DNA of 64,000 nucleotides from Sympetrum striolatum (Eukaryota; Arthropoda; Insecta; Odonata; Libellulidae), in assembly GCA_947579665.1 (NCBI GenBank), contig OX388347.1, forward strand, positions 40,370,943 to 40,434,942, read 5' to 3'. Both the position numbers and the translations under genes were made by a program. The notes below the pieces were generated by a model. It did not search any database. It saw nothing but the letters and a program-made list of their open reading frames with translations, and was not told where the DNA came from. How positions within the stretch are numbered: the stretch's first letter is position 1; every line of letters starts with the position of its first letter. Positions 22,741-33,620 of this stretch are shown in pieces.

Positions 22741-23479
22741 AGGATGTGTTTTATTCTGGTAAACTTTGCGGTTTCGGTAGCATATGCCTTGTTTGGGAAA
22801 TTGATGGAAAGATAAACTTAGGATATTGTATTTTGGTTGGGCACTATTTTGTTTTTTCCCTCTCAGGAACCAGACAATCAGCGAACTAATTTTGAAATTC
22901 AGTGGAATAAAAGAGCGTGTAACTTTCATTTTGCAATACTAATAATGAATTTGTATTTAAAGTTCTTTGCCGATCGAATTTTTCTTAATAAAGAAGTATT
23001 TCAGAACGAATATTTTATAAGCTAACATTTATTTTAGTTTTTTCCATATGCTGGATATTAATTTACGCAGAATCTCCGTTAAGAACGAAGAAAACCCATG
23101 GAAAGCCTTAATGAACTAATTTTACGTCATACTAAGCTAATTTTTGATATGATAAAAAATCAGTTTTCAAGAGGAACATGTAAAATGTGTGAAATGTAGT
23201 CTTTCTCCATCGATTTGAAAGTCCAATAAGCTGAGCTGCATTTTAATTGTTTCTGTTTTTCATATTGTTTTCCCGAAATTATGCATTTCCATGTCGAAGT
23301 AGCTATGTCGTAAAAGATTCTTATTTTGATCTGCTAACCACCCGAATCAAGTCATTTAGAGTATTGTTATTGGCATCGAAACTAGAATCACGTAATTCAT
23401 ATACGATGGTATTATTCCATTCATTATCTAGGAAACAGAGAAGTAGTGGTATAATTATTAATTTAATATGTTAATGGAG
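22741..23479. other. AT-rich non-coding, no gene seen
   Basis: Short frames only. Confidence 0.4.
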
Positions 23480-23950
23480 TAACTTCTAAGCAAAAAATCT
23501 AACGTCGGCATAGTTCGTCTCGTCTGGAATTCATAGGGTTCCAGAAGTTAGATAAGCATGCCGGGAATAGTCGCTTGAATGATCATACGCAGGAATGGAA
23601 TTATGACATGGGGAGGCCCCCCGGCGTTGTTTCCCTCACTTAGAGAGTGACTTTAGGAATGCCGCCTCCTTCGTCCCCAATTTACTCGGTTCAGCTGTTG
23701 TTTTAGTAACCGTTTGGTATTCGCGAAGCATAGGAAACCCCTCACAACCAAACCGCTCGGGTCCATTCGTTCGGAGAACTCATTATGATCCAAGTCAGGT
23801 ACATACACAGTAGTCACACAGTACGGGGAAGTGTTTTTCATTAAGCCTTCGTCCTTGCATACAAGCAATGGTGACTACCAATGCTAGCAGCTTAGGCTGC
23901 AGGCGAAATTGTATGTCGCCCCCAAGCTCGAAAGACAATTTCTCCATCGT
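23480..23950. other. GC-richer island with a 71-codon minus-strand frame
   Basis: This segment has near-even base composition and a minus-strand frame (23,653-23,868) reading MLVCKDEGLMKNTSPYCVTT and, later, DPSGLVVRGFLCF. The composition and the absence of low-complexity residues make it one of the few frames that could be a coding fragment. No domain is recognised and no splice signals were located with confidence. It could equally be part of an unrecognised repeat. Confidence 0.25.
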
Positions 23951-24992
23951 AAATAGGAAAGCTTCCCTCGAAGTTTATAAGACATTGAAAAAGAACTGCT
24001 AATGGAGTACTTAGATGGGGCATTGGGAGTTTCGTCCATGAATTCCATTAATAATTTTAATTAGTAGGTTAATCATGGAGGAAATCCTAATATAACTGTT
24101 GCTAATATCATTACAAGATAATGAAGGTAATACATAGACAAAAAATAAATAAATGAGGAAATAAAAGTTATTGGAATTCTCACTCTTCTTATTATTTGAT
24201 TACTCATCTAAGAGTGAATATGTTATTTATATATTACTATTTCTAGTTTATGTTTGAGTGATCAACTTCTGCGAGATGTTCACCAAACAAACGATCATGT
24301 ACTTCCATATATTTCGAATATATTTTCACAAAATCTCAGCTGATTTGCCTTTTTTCTATATTTTTGTCCTAGGTAAATATTTTCTGAATTTACTGAAATT
24401 GTCAGTCAATTACGTAAATGTTGCGACTAGATAATGTGTTACCTCAAAGAGTTTTCTGTTTTTTCGTGAAATGTTTTGAGAAATGATTTCGAAGATAAAT
24501 TTTATCTTTTCTCGCATTCTTCAATATTTATTTATTTTGACACATTTATTTTTAATAGAACTATTTAGTTTCTACGATTTAAAAAATACTCAATATCCGT
24601 ATAGTACCAAGTTTTACTTTTCATAAAGGTTTTAATGTATTATTAAATTCCTGTAATTGCTACACCTCATCCACATAATCATAATAATATGATCAAAATA
24701 CGTCTGTAATAGTTTTAGAAGGATAAGCTACATTGTGAAATCAATATGTTGTTTAAAACAGTATGAGAACCTCTTACACTCTAATTTTACCAAGTGATGT
24801 TATTGTGTTCTCTTCAGCACATATATATTACCAAGCGTACATAGAAAGCTTGATATTGTGCCTTTATTATGATAACAAGAAAAGTTGAAAGTAGTTACCA
24901 ATGTATTGTAGTTTGAATTATGTATCCGATATCAAATTATCTATTATATATAGACGCTTCTCCGGATATACCTATATATACATTCATTCATA
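23951..24992. other. AT-rich non-coding, nothing seen
   Basis: No supported feature. Confidence 0.4.
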
Positions 24993-26068
24993 GGGGATCA
25001 AAATTCTAACCATGTTCCACAAGTGCCACTGACTTGAAATTTTTACGACGTATTGGCCATACCGAGTAACCTCCAGAAAAAATCCGACTTTGAACCTCGG
25101 TGTCATGGGTTCGAGTCCAGAAGGCCCCAAAATCGCGATTTTCTCCATAAGGATACATGACGGGGATTTTCGAAAATTTTTTGAGGCACTTCCCGGAAAA
25201 GGAGAGAGTTGAAATTCAAGGGACCGCTAGAAGCCGTGCATATGCTACGATACTCAAAAAGACATCTTCGAATATTGTCCATGGTTCGATGCTAGGTCGG
25301 GGCAAATATCGGCCGTTTAAAATGCATTGTGGCGATATTTAAGATTTTTTTGCACCCTTTCCTGATGTCATGGAAACTTGAAATTCGGCTTGAGGTTATA
25401 GATTATAAATGAATTTCATAATCAAATTTTACATGTTCGCTGATGGTCCTTGGTTCGATCCCAGAGAGCCATTTACATTCCTCAATGCATTTCTTATGGA
25501 GATGATGGAAAAAATTTAGGTACTTCCCGGCATGATATCGACTTCAAAATTTGCATGAAATAAGATCAAGTCCTTAAAAATCAAACTTAGCATTCACAGC
25601 TACCAATGTGTCCTGGGTTCGACACCAGGTGTCTCTACAATCAGCACCTGATCCGATTTTTAAGAATTATTTTGAGCTTATTCCCAATAATATAGAAACT
25701 TGAAATACGGCACGTAGATAGAGATCATAGATATATTTCAATAACATGTTTTAGATCTCCAAGATCGTCCTTGGTTCGAATCCAGAGAGCCATTTACATT
25801 CATGAAAAGTAGAACGTCGTATGAGGCAGTTGCAGCATATATTTCTTCTTGAAATTTCACACATAGTTTGAGATGGTGATCTTCTATTGTGCTGCATAGT
25901 AAGTTTACCAGTAAGACCCGGGTTCGATGCCAGACGATGAAATTGCAGCGAATTTTAAGAATATTTTCAATCCTTTTTTTTTTCTTCTGAGGACCGTCCC
26001 TATATGATGCCGATATGAAATTAGTATTGCCGATCTGCTTGCAGTATGCAAGCTACATTTTACTCGTA
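24993..26068 (-). repeat. B-box-unit element, copy 3 (both ends present)
   Basis: Inverted relative to copies 1 and 2. It starts GGGGATCAAAATTCT (24,993; complement of copy 1's AGAATTTTGATCCCC) and ends TTTTACTCGTA (26,058-26,068; complement of TACGAGTAAAA). GGTTCGA boxes have their TTCGA at 25,110 (C), 25,285 (B), 25,454 (A), 25,618 (F), 25,775 (A') and 25,923 (D), spaced 175, 169, 164, 157 and 148 bp. In element orientation the order is D-A'-F-A-B-C, that is copy 2's order with exactly E, B' and C' removed. At 1,076 bp with both termini it defines the family's ends. No target-site duplication is obvious. No protein-coding content. Confidence 0.75.
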
Positions 26069-26480
26069 TGATATACATATATAATTAAATTTACTCAAAT
26101 AGTAACGAATGAGATAAGTGCTGTAGATTATACAAGGCACAGCGAAGTATGAATTAGAAGAATTTAGTCTGAAAAGGATTGTGTCGTAAAATATTGTCAT
26201 AGCTTATATCTACTGTCGAAACAGAACTTTTTCCTGCCTGTATAATTTTGTAACATCTACTTTGGCTTGATTTTGTTACCTTAAATGCTGCTTAAAAAGA
26301 ATCATTTTGGAAGAAACTTCTGTAATATGAGGAAATTATGAGAATTCTAAAAATAAAAGCCGAACGCATCTCTTCAGTGGAAACGCTATATTGGCTCCTC
26401 CAACTAACGAACTGATCCAATACTCTTTTGTTTCCTTATCAAAAGTCAATAAGGAAACCTAATACGTAGAGAATTGAGGG
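26069..26480. other. AT-rich non-coding, nothing seen
   Basis: No supported feature. Confidence 0.4.
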
Positions 26481-26960
26481 AAGGAGAGCAGTGGGTGAAG
26501 AATCGCATGCTGGGAAGCGTGGGCGGGCGGACTTCAATGGAAGCAAAAAAAGGGAGTCAAAGAAGTGTGGGAGCTATTTGTTACTGTGGGTGGGAGAAGG
26601 AAGACTTCGAGAGAAGTGGAGGAGAAAATGCACGGTATACCGATTTACCCTGACTAACAAAACATTCGATGTGAGGAAAAAACTCTCCCTTGCTGATTAG
26701 CGTCCTGGTCTTGAGATATTACCGTCGTAACTAAATCCCGCGCTAAATAACGGAGGTATCGTGAACCGGGAAAACAATAAACAAGTTTCGAAGGAGAGGG
26801 TCCTGAGAGAAGGAAAGGGCACGATCACTCAATCCGATCTGATAGTTCTTCCTACAAGTTTAACGCTCGGAGAAGTAACGGTGACGTTGTTTACCCTTTG
26901 GAGTAATCGAAGGGTTCTCTCAAAGAAGGAAGAGCTGCGTTTAATTAAAGAATCCGCCGT
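26481..26960. other. Purine-rich tract and CpG-containing segment
   Basis: G/A-rich on + from about 26,481 to 26,625 (GGGTGGGAGAAGGAAGACTT), then moderately GC-rich DNA with CpGs (CGTCGTAACTAAATCCCGCG) to about 26,960. Open frames here are purine-composition artefacts. Confidence 0.4.
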
Positions 26961-29110
26961 ATTGAAAGATTTGTTTTTCTTAGACTGATTTGGTTTTCCT
27001 TTCTTAGGGGCTTACTTTGAGACTTGGAATCAAGGCGAGGAGAAGTAACTATGTAAAGGGGGAAAGGATGAAACTTGGTGGATTTCCACCGTACTCATTT
27101 CCATGGTAAATTATTTATTTTACACGCACGAATTATCACGTAAAATATGACGATCTTCATTCTGAACCTACTGGATGTCCACAAATTTAGTGTATGTTTT
27201 TGTGAAATCGAACATTATTTTTAAAAACTCAAGTTTATTGAGATTTATCATACTTCAAAGGTTCTAAAAAAGAAATACTGAATTTTAACATTTTTTGTGA
27301 ATTTTCATCCAAATTCCTCAATATTATTCCTTAAGAATTAACTAGCTATTTTTGTAGATAGAATAGTGAACTGTTGAATTATACAGATTTTCCCCAACTG
27401 GAATTTATAAACGGAATATTTGGTTTGGTTTGGAGTAATATTAGAATTTTTAAGCCGTGCTTACTTTCACAGTCCAAGCAGTCTTCTTAGCAGCTTTAGA
27501 GAAAAAATACTTAATTTAGTTTTATTTATTTCCTTGGTCTCGCATCTCTGAATATGCTTTTATCCCTCTCTCGTTTCCTAGTTTGTGATTTCCAATCAAG
27601 TTAGCAACAAAAAGCTAATAAGAATTAGTAATGAACCAAAGTAAAACTTTTTGCAACAATTCCTGGCATATATCGGAAGCACAGCCACTTTGAATTAAAT
27701 CTTGAAATGCTTCAATTTCGTTCATAATCCCTCATTATTAACCCTTGCTACAAATTTTCGAGTTACAGAATCAAAATCCCTTTCTAAGCTTTGTAACAAA
27801 ATGTGGAAAACTTAGGCTTGTTTAATTTCTTTTTTTCATCAATTCCAATGTTCCCTTTTAGGGATCTTTGCTTCAAGCCCGCATAACCTGTGCCAGGATT
27901 CAAAAACGAATCAATGTGGTGAATTCGTCTCCATTTGAAACAAAAGCACCCTCCAGTATTTATCATTCATAATGAATTCAACTGCTAAGCCTGTCGTACA
28001 GCCACGTCATTACTTCAAAGCCAAATCGGGCATGCACGTCATAGCTTTATCAATTCACAGAGGTTTACACAGTTCTCGTATAATACATACTATTGTCGAA
28101 AAAACTAAGTAGGATCCGTGTTAAATTGCAACTAATCTGGGAATAGCTGTTCGTATCCCTATGAATGGAGCCATGTTTAGAGGGTTTAACTGTAGATTTT
28201 GGTTTGTATTTGAAAGGAAATTTTTTGGCTGCAATTACTACTGATTGTTTGGAGCACAGTGGTTTCATTAATTCTTAGCATTTAATCCAAATTTGTTGAC
28301 AGCGAATCTAAGCTCTGCTAAAAAACTGTATGAAAGCGTGCAGTTAATACACAATTATAAACACTCCATAAATAAAAGGTGATTAGCTTGTGCGATCAGC
28401 CGATTGAAATTTGAAATTGATAGAATTTGTGGGATTTTAACTAGTTTACTTGCTTCTAAACTGCAGTCTGAAATAATCTCTCTTCAATGAAGATTAATAA
28501 AGATTGTTTTCACCAGTAAGTAATTTTACATACGATTCATGAGAGATGCATTGTTTCAAAGGATATTTAATAAACTAAATCTTTTAATTGTTAAAATAAT
28601 AGTTAAAATTAAAAAATGTACATCTCGGCAGTATTCTTGAGGTCAGAAGAATTCACCTCTTCTATTGCAACTAATCCTTATACGTTTTTTATATACTTGA
28701 ACTATTGAATATTCAGCGTACTTGGTTCATTCATTAATTATTTTTGCTGTTAGAAGAAATATTGTTCTTAAATAGCCAATAATAATATTAAAGAGATGAG
28801 TATACTTATGAATGAGTGTTTGCATGTTCAAGGTATCTTCGTGACTTACAGTTCGCTTCAGATCTATTACCATTTTGACTTTCATGAAGTGAACTTGTTG
28901 AGTGCACCAGCTGAAGCACACACGGGAATCATTCCGAATGTCACATAATATCCCCGAATATCACTTTCATGTCTAATTGGTAAATCAATCTTTATTGGTA
29001 TTGTCAGCGATAACGTCTATAAGCGTAAATACACTAATTTCGAAAATTCGTTCAAGAAAAGTTTTTAGTCCGAGCGATAAGAAGAGGCATTTATTGCTTT
29101 TGTCTCTGTA
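26961..29110. other. AT-rich non-coding, no gene seen
   Basis: Short frames on both strands without motifs, and no repeats seen by eye. Confidence 0.4.
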
Positions 29111-29964
29111 TTACTGTTACTAAGTGAAAAATATCCCGTTAAAGATGAAATGAAATCCTGGATGACACCGACGTCGAAAACCACTTCCTAGTGCCTCGGA
29201 AACGTCGCCTGCGATTAAAGGAATTAAACCACGACGTATGAGCTTTTCCATTTTTTGAAAGGAAAAATATAAAAGAACGGGCACCTCACGGTCGGCACAA
29301 AGGAAGGAATTCGCGCGGGATAGGAAGTCCATTAATTATCTTCCCACCCAAACTCACCTCCGGCCCTGTTTATCATTTTCTTTTTGTGGGAGCGAAAAGT
29401 AATGAGTCATTACTGCGTCTTCCTCCGGTCTAACCCACGGCTGGGATGATTAATCAAACAAGAAAAGAAGAGAGAATCCTCGCGCAACCGGATAAAAAAA
29501 TATATTAGATTATCAGCAAGAGAATGGAAAAGAATGGGCGTTCGGGGTTAGAGGTTAGGGCAAGCAGAGGCGAGGGAAGGAAGGGACGGGGTCGCGGGGA
29601 CAGAGGCGTAGCTACATTTCGAGGCGACAAAGGACGGGACGAGGTTGCAGGGTGAGAAAAAATTAGAAAGATGCGGCCTTAAAAACTAAGGGAAACGCGA
29701 ACGGAAGAAAAGCTAGGGAAAAAATTCTCGTGTCTTTTTCTTTTCCTTCCAGTCCCTGTCAACTGCCATCCGAATAAATAGAACAACATTTTCTGAGGCC
29801 CGGTGCGGTGGGGGAAGTGAACAGTCAGAGAGGAACAGAAATACAGAGGACGAGATAGGGTGTCAGGGAGACGTGGGGGAAGGGTCAAGAGTGGAATGAC
29901 GGAGGAGAGAGACAGAAATGTGGTGTGAAGAGAGATATGGAGGTGAAAGTGGATGGGATAGAGG
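29111..29964. promoter_or_regulatory. CpG-containing island (to ~29,510) followed by long purine tract
   Basis: About 29,111-29,510 has raised CpG density (CACCGACGTCGAAAACCACT; AATTCGCGCGGGATAGGAAG). About 29,520-29,960 is almost continuously purine-rich on + (AGGCGAGGGAAGGAAGGGAC; GAGGAGAGAGACAGAAATGT). This pairing recurs elsewhere in the window. The regulatory role is inference. Confidence 0.3.
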
Positions 29965-29965
29965 T

Positions 29966-30235
29966 TCTCTGTAAAGTATACAGCCCGAAGGCTGGTCCCT
30001 TACCCCCTCTCAAACATTTGCTACAAAGAGCTAGTAGGGGGAATGAGGCTTACTAGGCAAGATGAGGAGTGAGACAGTTTGTCCTCGCCCTCCCACCACG
30101 GCAGAATGTTATAAGCAGAAAATGTCCACGTTAGTGAAGCATAACTACTCCAAGAATAACGTTTTTCCATAAGGAGAGGCCTTAGTTAGTGCCAATGTTT
30201 TATCACGCATGAAGAAGACAGTGATAAAGTAATAA
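29966..30235 (+). repeat. Dispersed repeat, sister of the one at 33.3-33.6 kb
   Basis: It aligns with the reverse complement of about 33,300-33,570. Shared blocks in the same order are CTGTAAAG, CAGCC.GAAGGC.GGT, ACCCCCTC, AGAGCT, GGAATGAGG, TATAAGC.GAAAAT.TCCACG and AACGTTTTTCC or its counterpart. The hammerhead-like motif found upstream of the sister copy is missing here, as if 5'-truncated. No coding frame is preserved. Probably a non-autonomous retroelement. Confidence 0.6.
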
Positions 30236-31185
30236 AGAAAGAAAATTTGGAGTTCGGCTATAAAAGAATTAGAAAATCTCCAGTAGAGAATCGGAGAATC
30301 TTCCTTGTTTCATTCACCGATTTTCGAAGAAAACAAGAAAGGACATCGCACTTTTTGGGTGTTATTCAGTCATTAGGAACTTAGTACCTAATCACTACTA
30401 AAGATGAAAGCATCATTTTCGGAATACGTATTTCGTGTTCTTAAAAAGTGCGGTGTCCTTTATTGCTTTCTCCGAATAGGGGCGAATGAGACAAGGAACT
30501 TCGACAAAGACAGCTTCTAGAGATTTCAAACCTCTAATAAGTGATAAAGTAGATTAAGGATACATTTTTTTTCATCCTGTACTAAAAGAGGATTGAACAA
30601 TATTCCATTAATTATGATATGGTTGCTGCAACATTTTAGAGTTAAATACATTAAGGAGAAGAAGATGCACTGATGATGTTGGTACATTCCTGTATATAAC
30701 GTACGGAAAGCCTTTTTTAATCGCGAGGCTGCCTCTGAAAAAATCAGACCGCACTCGGCTGTATGAAGCCGCGCTTGAGCTGCATATTCTCTGTAATTAA
30801 TTTGACGTCGAAATCGCCTGTTCCAGAAACTTATATAATTATCACATTGTATAACGCATACGTTCTATTTATTTTCCACATATCTTGGAAAACAAAACTG
30901 TGGAACGAAGTAATTTAATTATGTGAGTTTATGTAAGGAAAACAGAAGGGAACGCAGCAGAATGCCAGTTTAGACCGCGGGGAAGCTCGTTTCTCTTGTG
31001 GACCAACTCCGTATACAACAGAAATGAGGTTTATGTAAATAAATCAGGCATTACGCTGCTTTGGATACACATAAGTTGAGTGTTGTTGTACATTTATGAT
31101 ATGAAAATTCTTATTTTAGACGAAAGAAAGAAAATGACTGCACGAACATCAACAGCTAAAATTAAAAATCGGAATTCGTAACTGT
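30236..31185. other. AT-rich non-coding, nothing seen
   Basis: No supported gene. A locally GC-richer stretch lies at about 30,720-30,790. Confidence 0.4.
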
Positions 31186-31355
31186 CTGGAAAATTATTTT
31201 CATTTGATGAGCAAATAAAACCAAGAACTTATTCAACAACAACAGCTAATAATGCGAGAGTCATTTTCAGCCGTGTTATTTGTTGTTTTTCATCTGTTTA
31301 TCGTTTAATAATCATTCGTTCATCGTTATTTGCTCGTCAAATAAAAATTTTCCAG
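31186..31355. repeat. Small inverted-repeat (MITE-like) element
   Basis: The arm at 31,186-31,218 (CTGGAAAATTATTTTCATTT...) is the reverse complement of 31,326-31,355 with two substitutions and one 3-nt indel. The arms enclose about 107 bp. No coding capacity; target-site duplication not clear. Confidence 0.6.
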
Positions 31356-31469
31356 TTAAATGGCTCTACAGAAAGGTATTTCGGATATGATGGGGTTCAG
31401 TTATAACTACCGTAGAGTCTATAGTGGAGGGCTATCAGATACTAATCTCTATATCACCTATGTATTGTA

Positions 31470-32041
31470 CAGGGTGTCCGGGTTATACGTATAATAATAC
31501 AAAATGTAATAACTTGAGAAGCAATTGAGATATTTATTAGGGGTTTGTTTCTACAAGTTTGGTAACTCAAAATGTTCTTAAAAACTGTTGATACACCACC
31601 ATATGTGTATCATTAGTGACAGAAAGACATATCATCTGTATTTTACTCTCTCCAAGTGTTTTGCAGTATTGCAGGCATAACATTCGCAATAACTGCAGGA
31701 ATTCGATTGCGTAGTACGAACTGGTGTCTGGTACACTTGATTCTTGATAAACTCCCACAGCAAAATATCAAGTGGCCTCACGTCTGGATTTCTAGGGAGC
31801 CAAGCAATCGATGGACTACCTCTCCAAATCAAGCGATCTAGGAATTCATTATCCAAGATAATCCAAGAAATCCTTTACAATTAGATGCATACTGCATAAT
31901 GGCAGGGTGCGCATCATCATCAAGCAAAATTAGAAAACATTTTGAGTTACCAAACTAGTAGAAGAAAACAGCTGATATGTATCTCAATTACTTCTCAAGT
32001 TTTTAAATTTTGTATTATTATATCTTTTACCCGGACACCCG
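31470..32041 (-). mobile_element. Tc1/mariner-type DNA transposon remnant with TA duplication
   Basis: The 572-bp element starts CAGGGTGTCCGGGT and ends with its complement ACCCGGACACCCG. It is flanked by TA on both sides (31,468-31,469 and 32,042-32,043), the target-site duplication of the Tc1/mariner superfamily. The inverted ends are long: similarity continues about 60 bp inward (ATAATAATACAAAAT, ACTTGAGAAG.AATTGAGATA), and a second shared block, GTTTGGTAACTCAAAATGTT, lies about 90-105 bp from each end. A transposase scrap lies between on the minus strand. The element is far shorter than an intact mariner-like copy, so it is an internal-deletion derivative. Confidence 0.85.
31632..31856 (-). 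pseudogene. Transposase fragment (Tc1/mariner DDE superfamily)
   Basis: The translated minus strand includes FLDRLIWRGSPSIAWLPRNP followed by DVRPLDILLWEFIKNQVYQT. This corresponds to the WPPRSPDLTPLDFFLWGxxK stretch of insect Tc1/mariner-type transposases, around the last part of the catalytic core. Both the N-terminal DNA-binding region and the earlier catalytic aspartates are missing, and the downstream part is out of frame or eroded. It sits inside the TA-flanked inverted repeats at 31,470-32,041, which supports the assignment. It is non-functional; an intact copy elsewhere would be needed to move this element. Confidence 0.75.
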
Positions 32042-32043
32042 TA

Positions 32044-32439
32044 TATCTATAACATTATCATCAGCCATTTTCTATTCTACGTCGGATGTATGCCTCCCCA
32101 AGTGCTTTCAAATTTTCTTTATTCTGAGCTTCTAGTTGCCACGTTACCCTTAATTACTTGAACATATATTTGTTCTATCGGTACTTTGGTCTTCATCATG
32201 GTCTCTTCACTTTTATTGTTAAGCAGTTGAAACTTGCGATGTGGGCTATATTGTATATGTATATGTACCCACTTTTGTTAGGTAATACAATAATCTAAAT
32301 TAATCATACTACAAATGTTGTTAATGAATAAAAGTTTGTTGACATAAAGAGCTTCGTGAGAACAGACTCAAAATTATTTTACCTCCATTTATGTTGTTTT
32401 TATGCAGTATTTTGTACGGAGAAGTTTTTCTGACGACGG
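32044..32439. other. AT-rich non-coding, nothing seen
   Basis: No supported feature. Confidence 0.4.
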
Positions 32440-32900
32440 GAAGTGTGATAAAAGAAAAGGAGAGCATCCGTTTTTAGAAAACGAGCTTCAGGAAATCAAA
32501 AATAAAATGACGTGATATTCAGAGAAACGAGGATAAATGAAGAGACGAAATGGACGAAGAGATAGAAAGAGAGAGCGGTTGATAGATGAAGGGGAGGAGG
32601 GGAAAAAGAGGACACGGCAGATAGTCGGAGGAAGATAGGGAGGACTCCTCCACTCTCTCGCACCACCACACTCTATCCGAGGAACGGACGAGAGTGATTA
32701 ATCCCTTTGGCCAAAAGGGGGGTGTAATACAGGACGGGGGAGGTTGAGGTTAAGAGGAGGTTGGATTGCGATGGGGAAAGAAAGAAACTCCGGAAAGGAC
32801 ATAAAATCCCTGGGGAGATGGACGCGCCGGGAAAGGGTAAAAAGCGATGGAAAAGTTCGAGAAGAAAGGAGAGAAAAGTATGAGGCGTGGCCTCTCGATA
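32440..32900. other. Purine-rich tract
   Basis: G/A-rich on the + strand (AGGGGAGGAGGGGAAAAAGA; GGGGGAGGTTGAGGTTAAGA) with a short pyrimidine interruption near 32,645-32,675. The long frames on both strands are compositional. Confidence 0.5.
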
Positions 32901-33289
32901 TTAATACGATATTCGGGTATTTTTCGTCACAGAAATGGATGACTCGTCGTTTAGAGCTCCTGTATCTGTGTATGTTAGCTAAAAGGGAACTATTCATATC
33001 ATGTGAGTATGGAGTTGGACGGGAAACACTGATGTTATTGAGGAAAATGAAACACGTTATCTTAAGAGATGTAACGGATGCTCTATTTTTCTAGTGAGAA
33101 GTGGAACAATATTTCATGTAATTTTAGAAAGAATATAGATTCTTGCTAGGAAAGAAAAAAACCGTTTTTTTACCCACCATAACGTTTATCGTGTTCCTAC
33201 TTCCTTACTTTGATGAATAGAAAAATCGCATTTGTCATTTGGTACAGGATAGAGAAAAATGTATCTTTCATTTTCTTTTGTCTCAGTCT

Positions 33290-33570
33290 TGATCATGGCT
33301 ATGACGAAATGAAAGCCACCGAGGTATGAGTGAATAATTGCACCAATCAAGGTCCCTCCTAACGGAATGCCAAGGAAAGTGTTACTCATAGAGTCATTGT
33401 GCTTTACTTGCGTGGATATTTTCCGCTTATAGCATTCCGATTCAGTGAGGAAATAAAGTGCAAACTACCTCATCCTGTCTAATGAACCTCATTCCTCTCT
33501 GTAAGCTCTTAGTAGCTTATGTAAGAGGGGGTGACGTAAAAACCGGCCTTCAGGCTGAATTCTTTACAGA
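33290..33570 (-). repeat. Dispersed repeat downstream of hammerhead-like motif
   Basis: On the minus strand this runs CTGTAAAGAATTCAGCCTGA and onward (CACCCCCTC, GGAATGAGG, TATAAGCGGAAAATATCCACG). It is the counterpart of 29,966-30,235. It directly follows the hammerhead-like core at 33,588-33,620 in the same orientation, so the two may form one element. The minus-strand frame 33,186-33,389 partly overlaps it and shows no recognisable domain. Confidence 0.6.
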
Positions 33571-33587
33571 CAACGTTTATCGTAAGC

Positions 33588-33620
33588 GACCACGGTTTCG
33601 ACCTTTAGAGTCATCATCAG
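33588..33620 (-). ncRNA. Hammerhead-ribozyme-like motif 1
   Basis: The minus strand reads CTGATGA (33,614-33,620), a short stem GAC/GTC around a 7-nt loop, GAA, then ACC-GT-GGT closing a minimal stem III, and C at the position where self-cleavage would occur. This order (CUGAUGA, stem II, GAA, A15-U16 pair, UC) is the conserved core of hammerhead ribozymes. Very short stem III is known in hammerheads of Penelope-like elements and other retroelements. Stem I is weak here (first pair C-G only, with a possible distant GACA/TGTC), so activity is doubtful without dimerisation. Confidence 0.5.

Noticed and set aside
25110..25930. CENP-B boxes in a centromeric satellite
   Set aside because: The core nTTCGnnnnAnnCGGGn is not matched: the required A and CGGG are absent or displaced. 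The copies are dispersed, not a long satellite array.
30670..30700. Another CTGATGATG hammerhead core
   Set aside because: Lacks the downstream GAAAC and GGTC elements.
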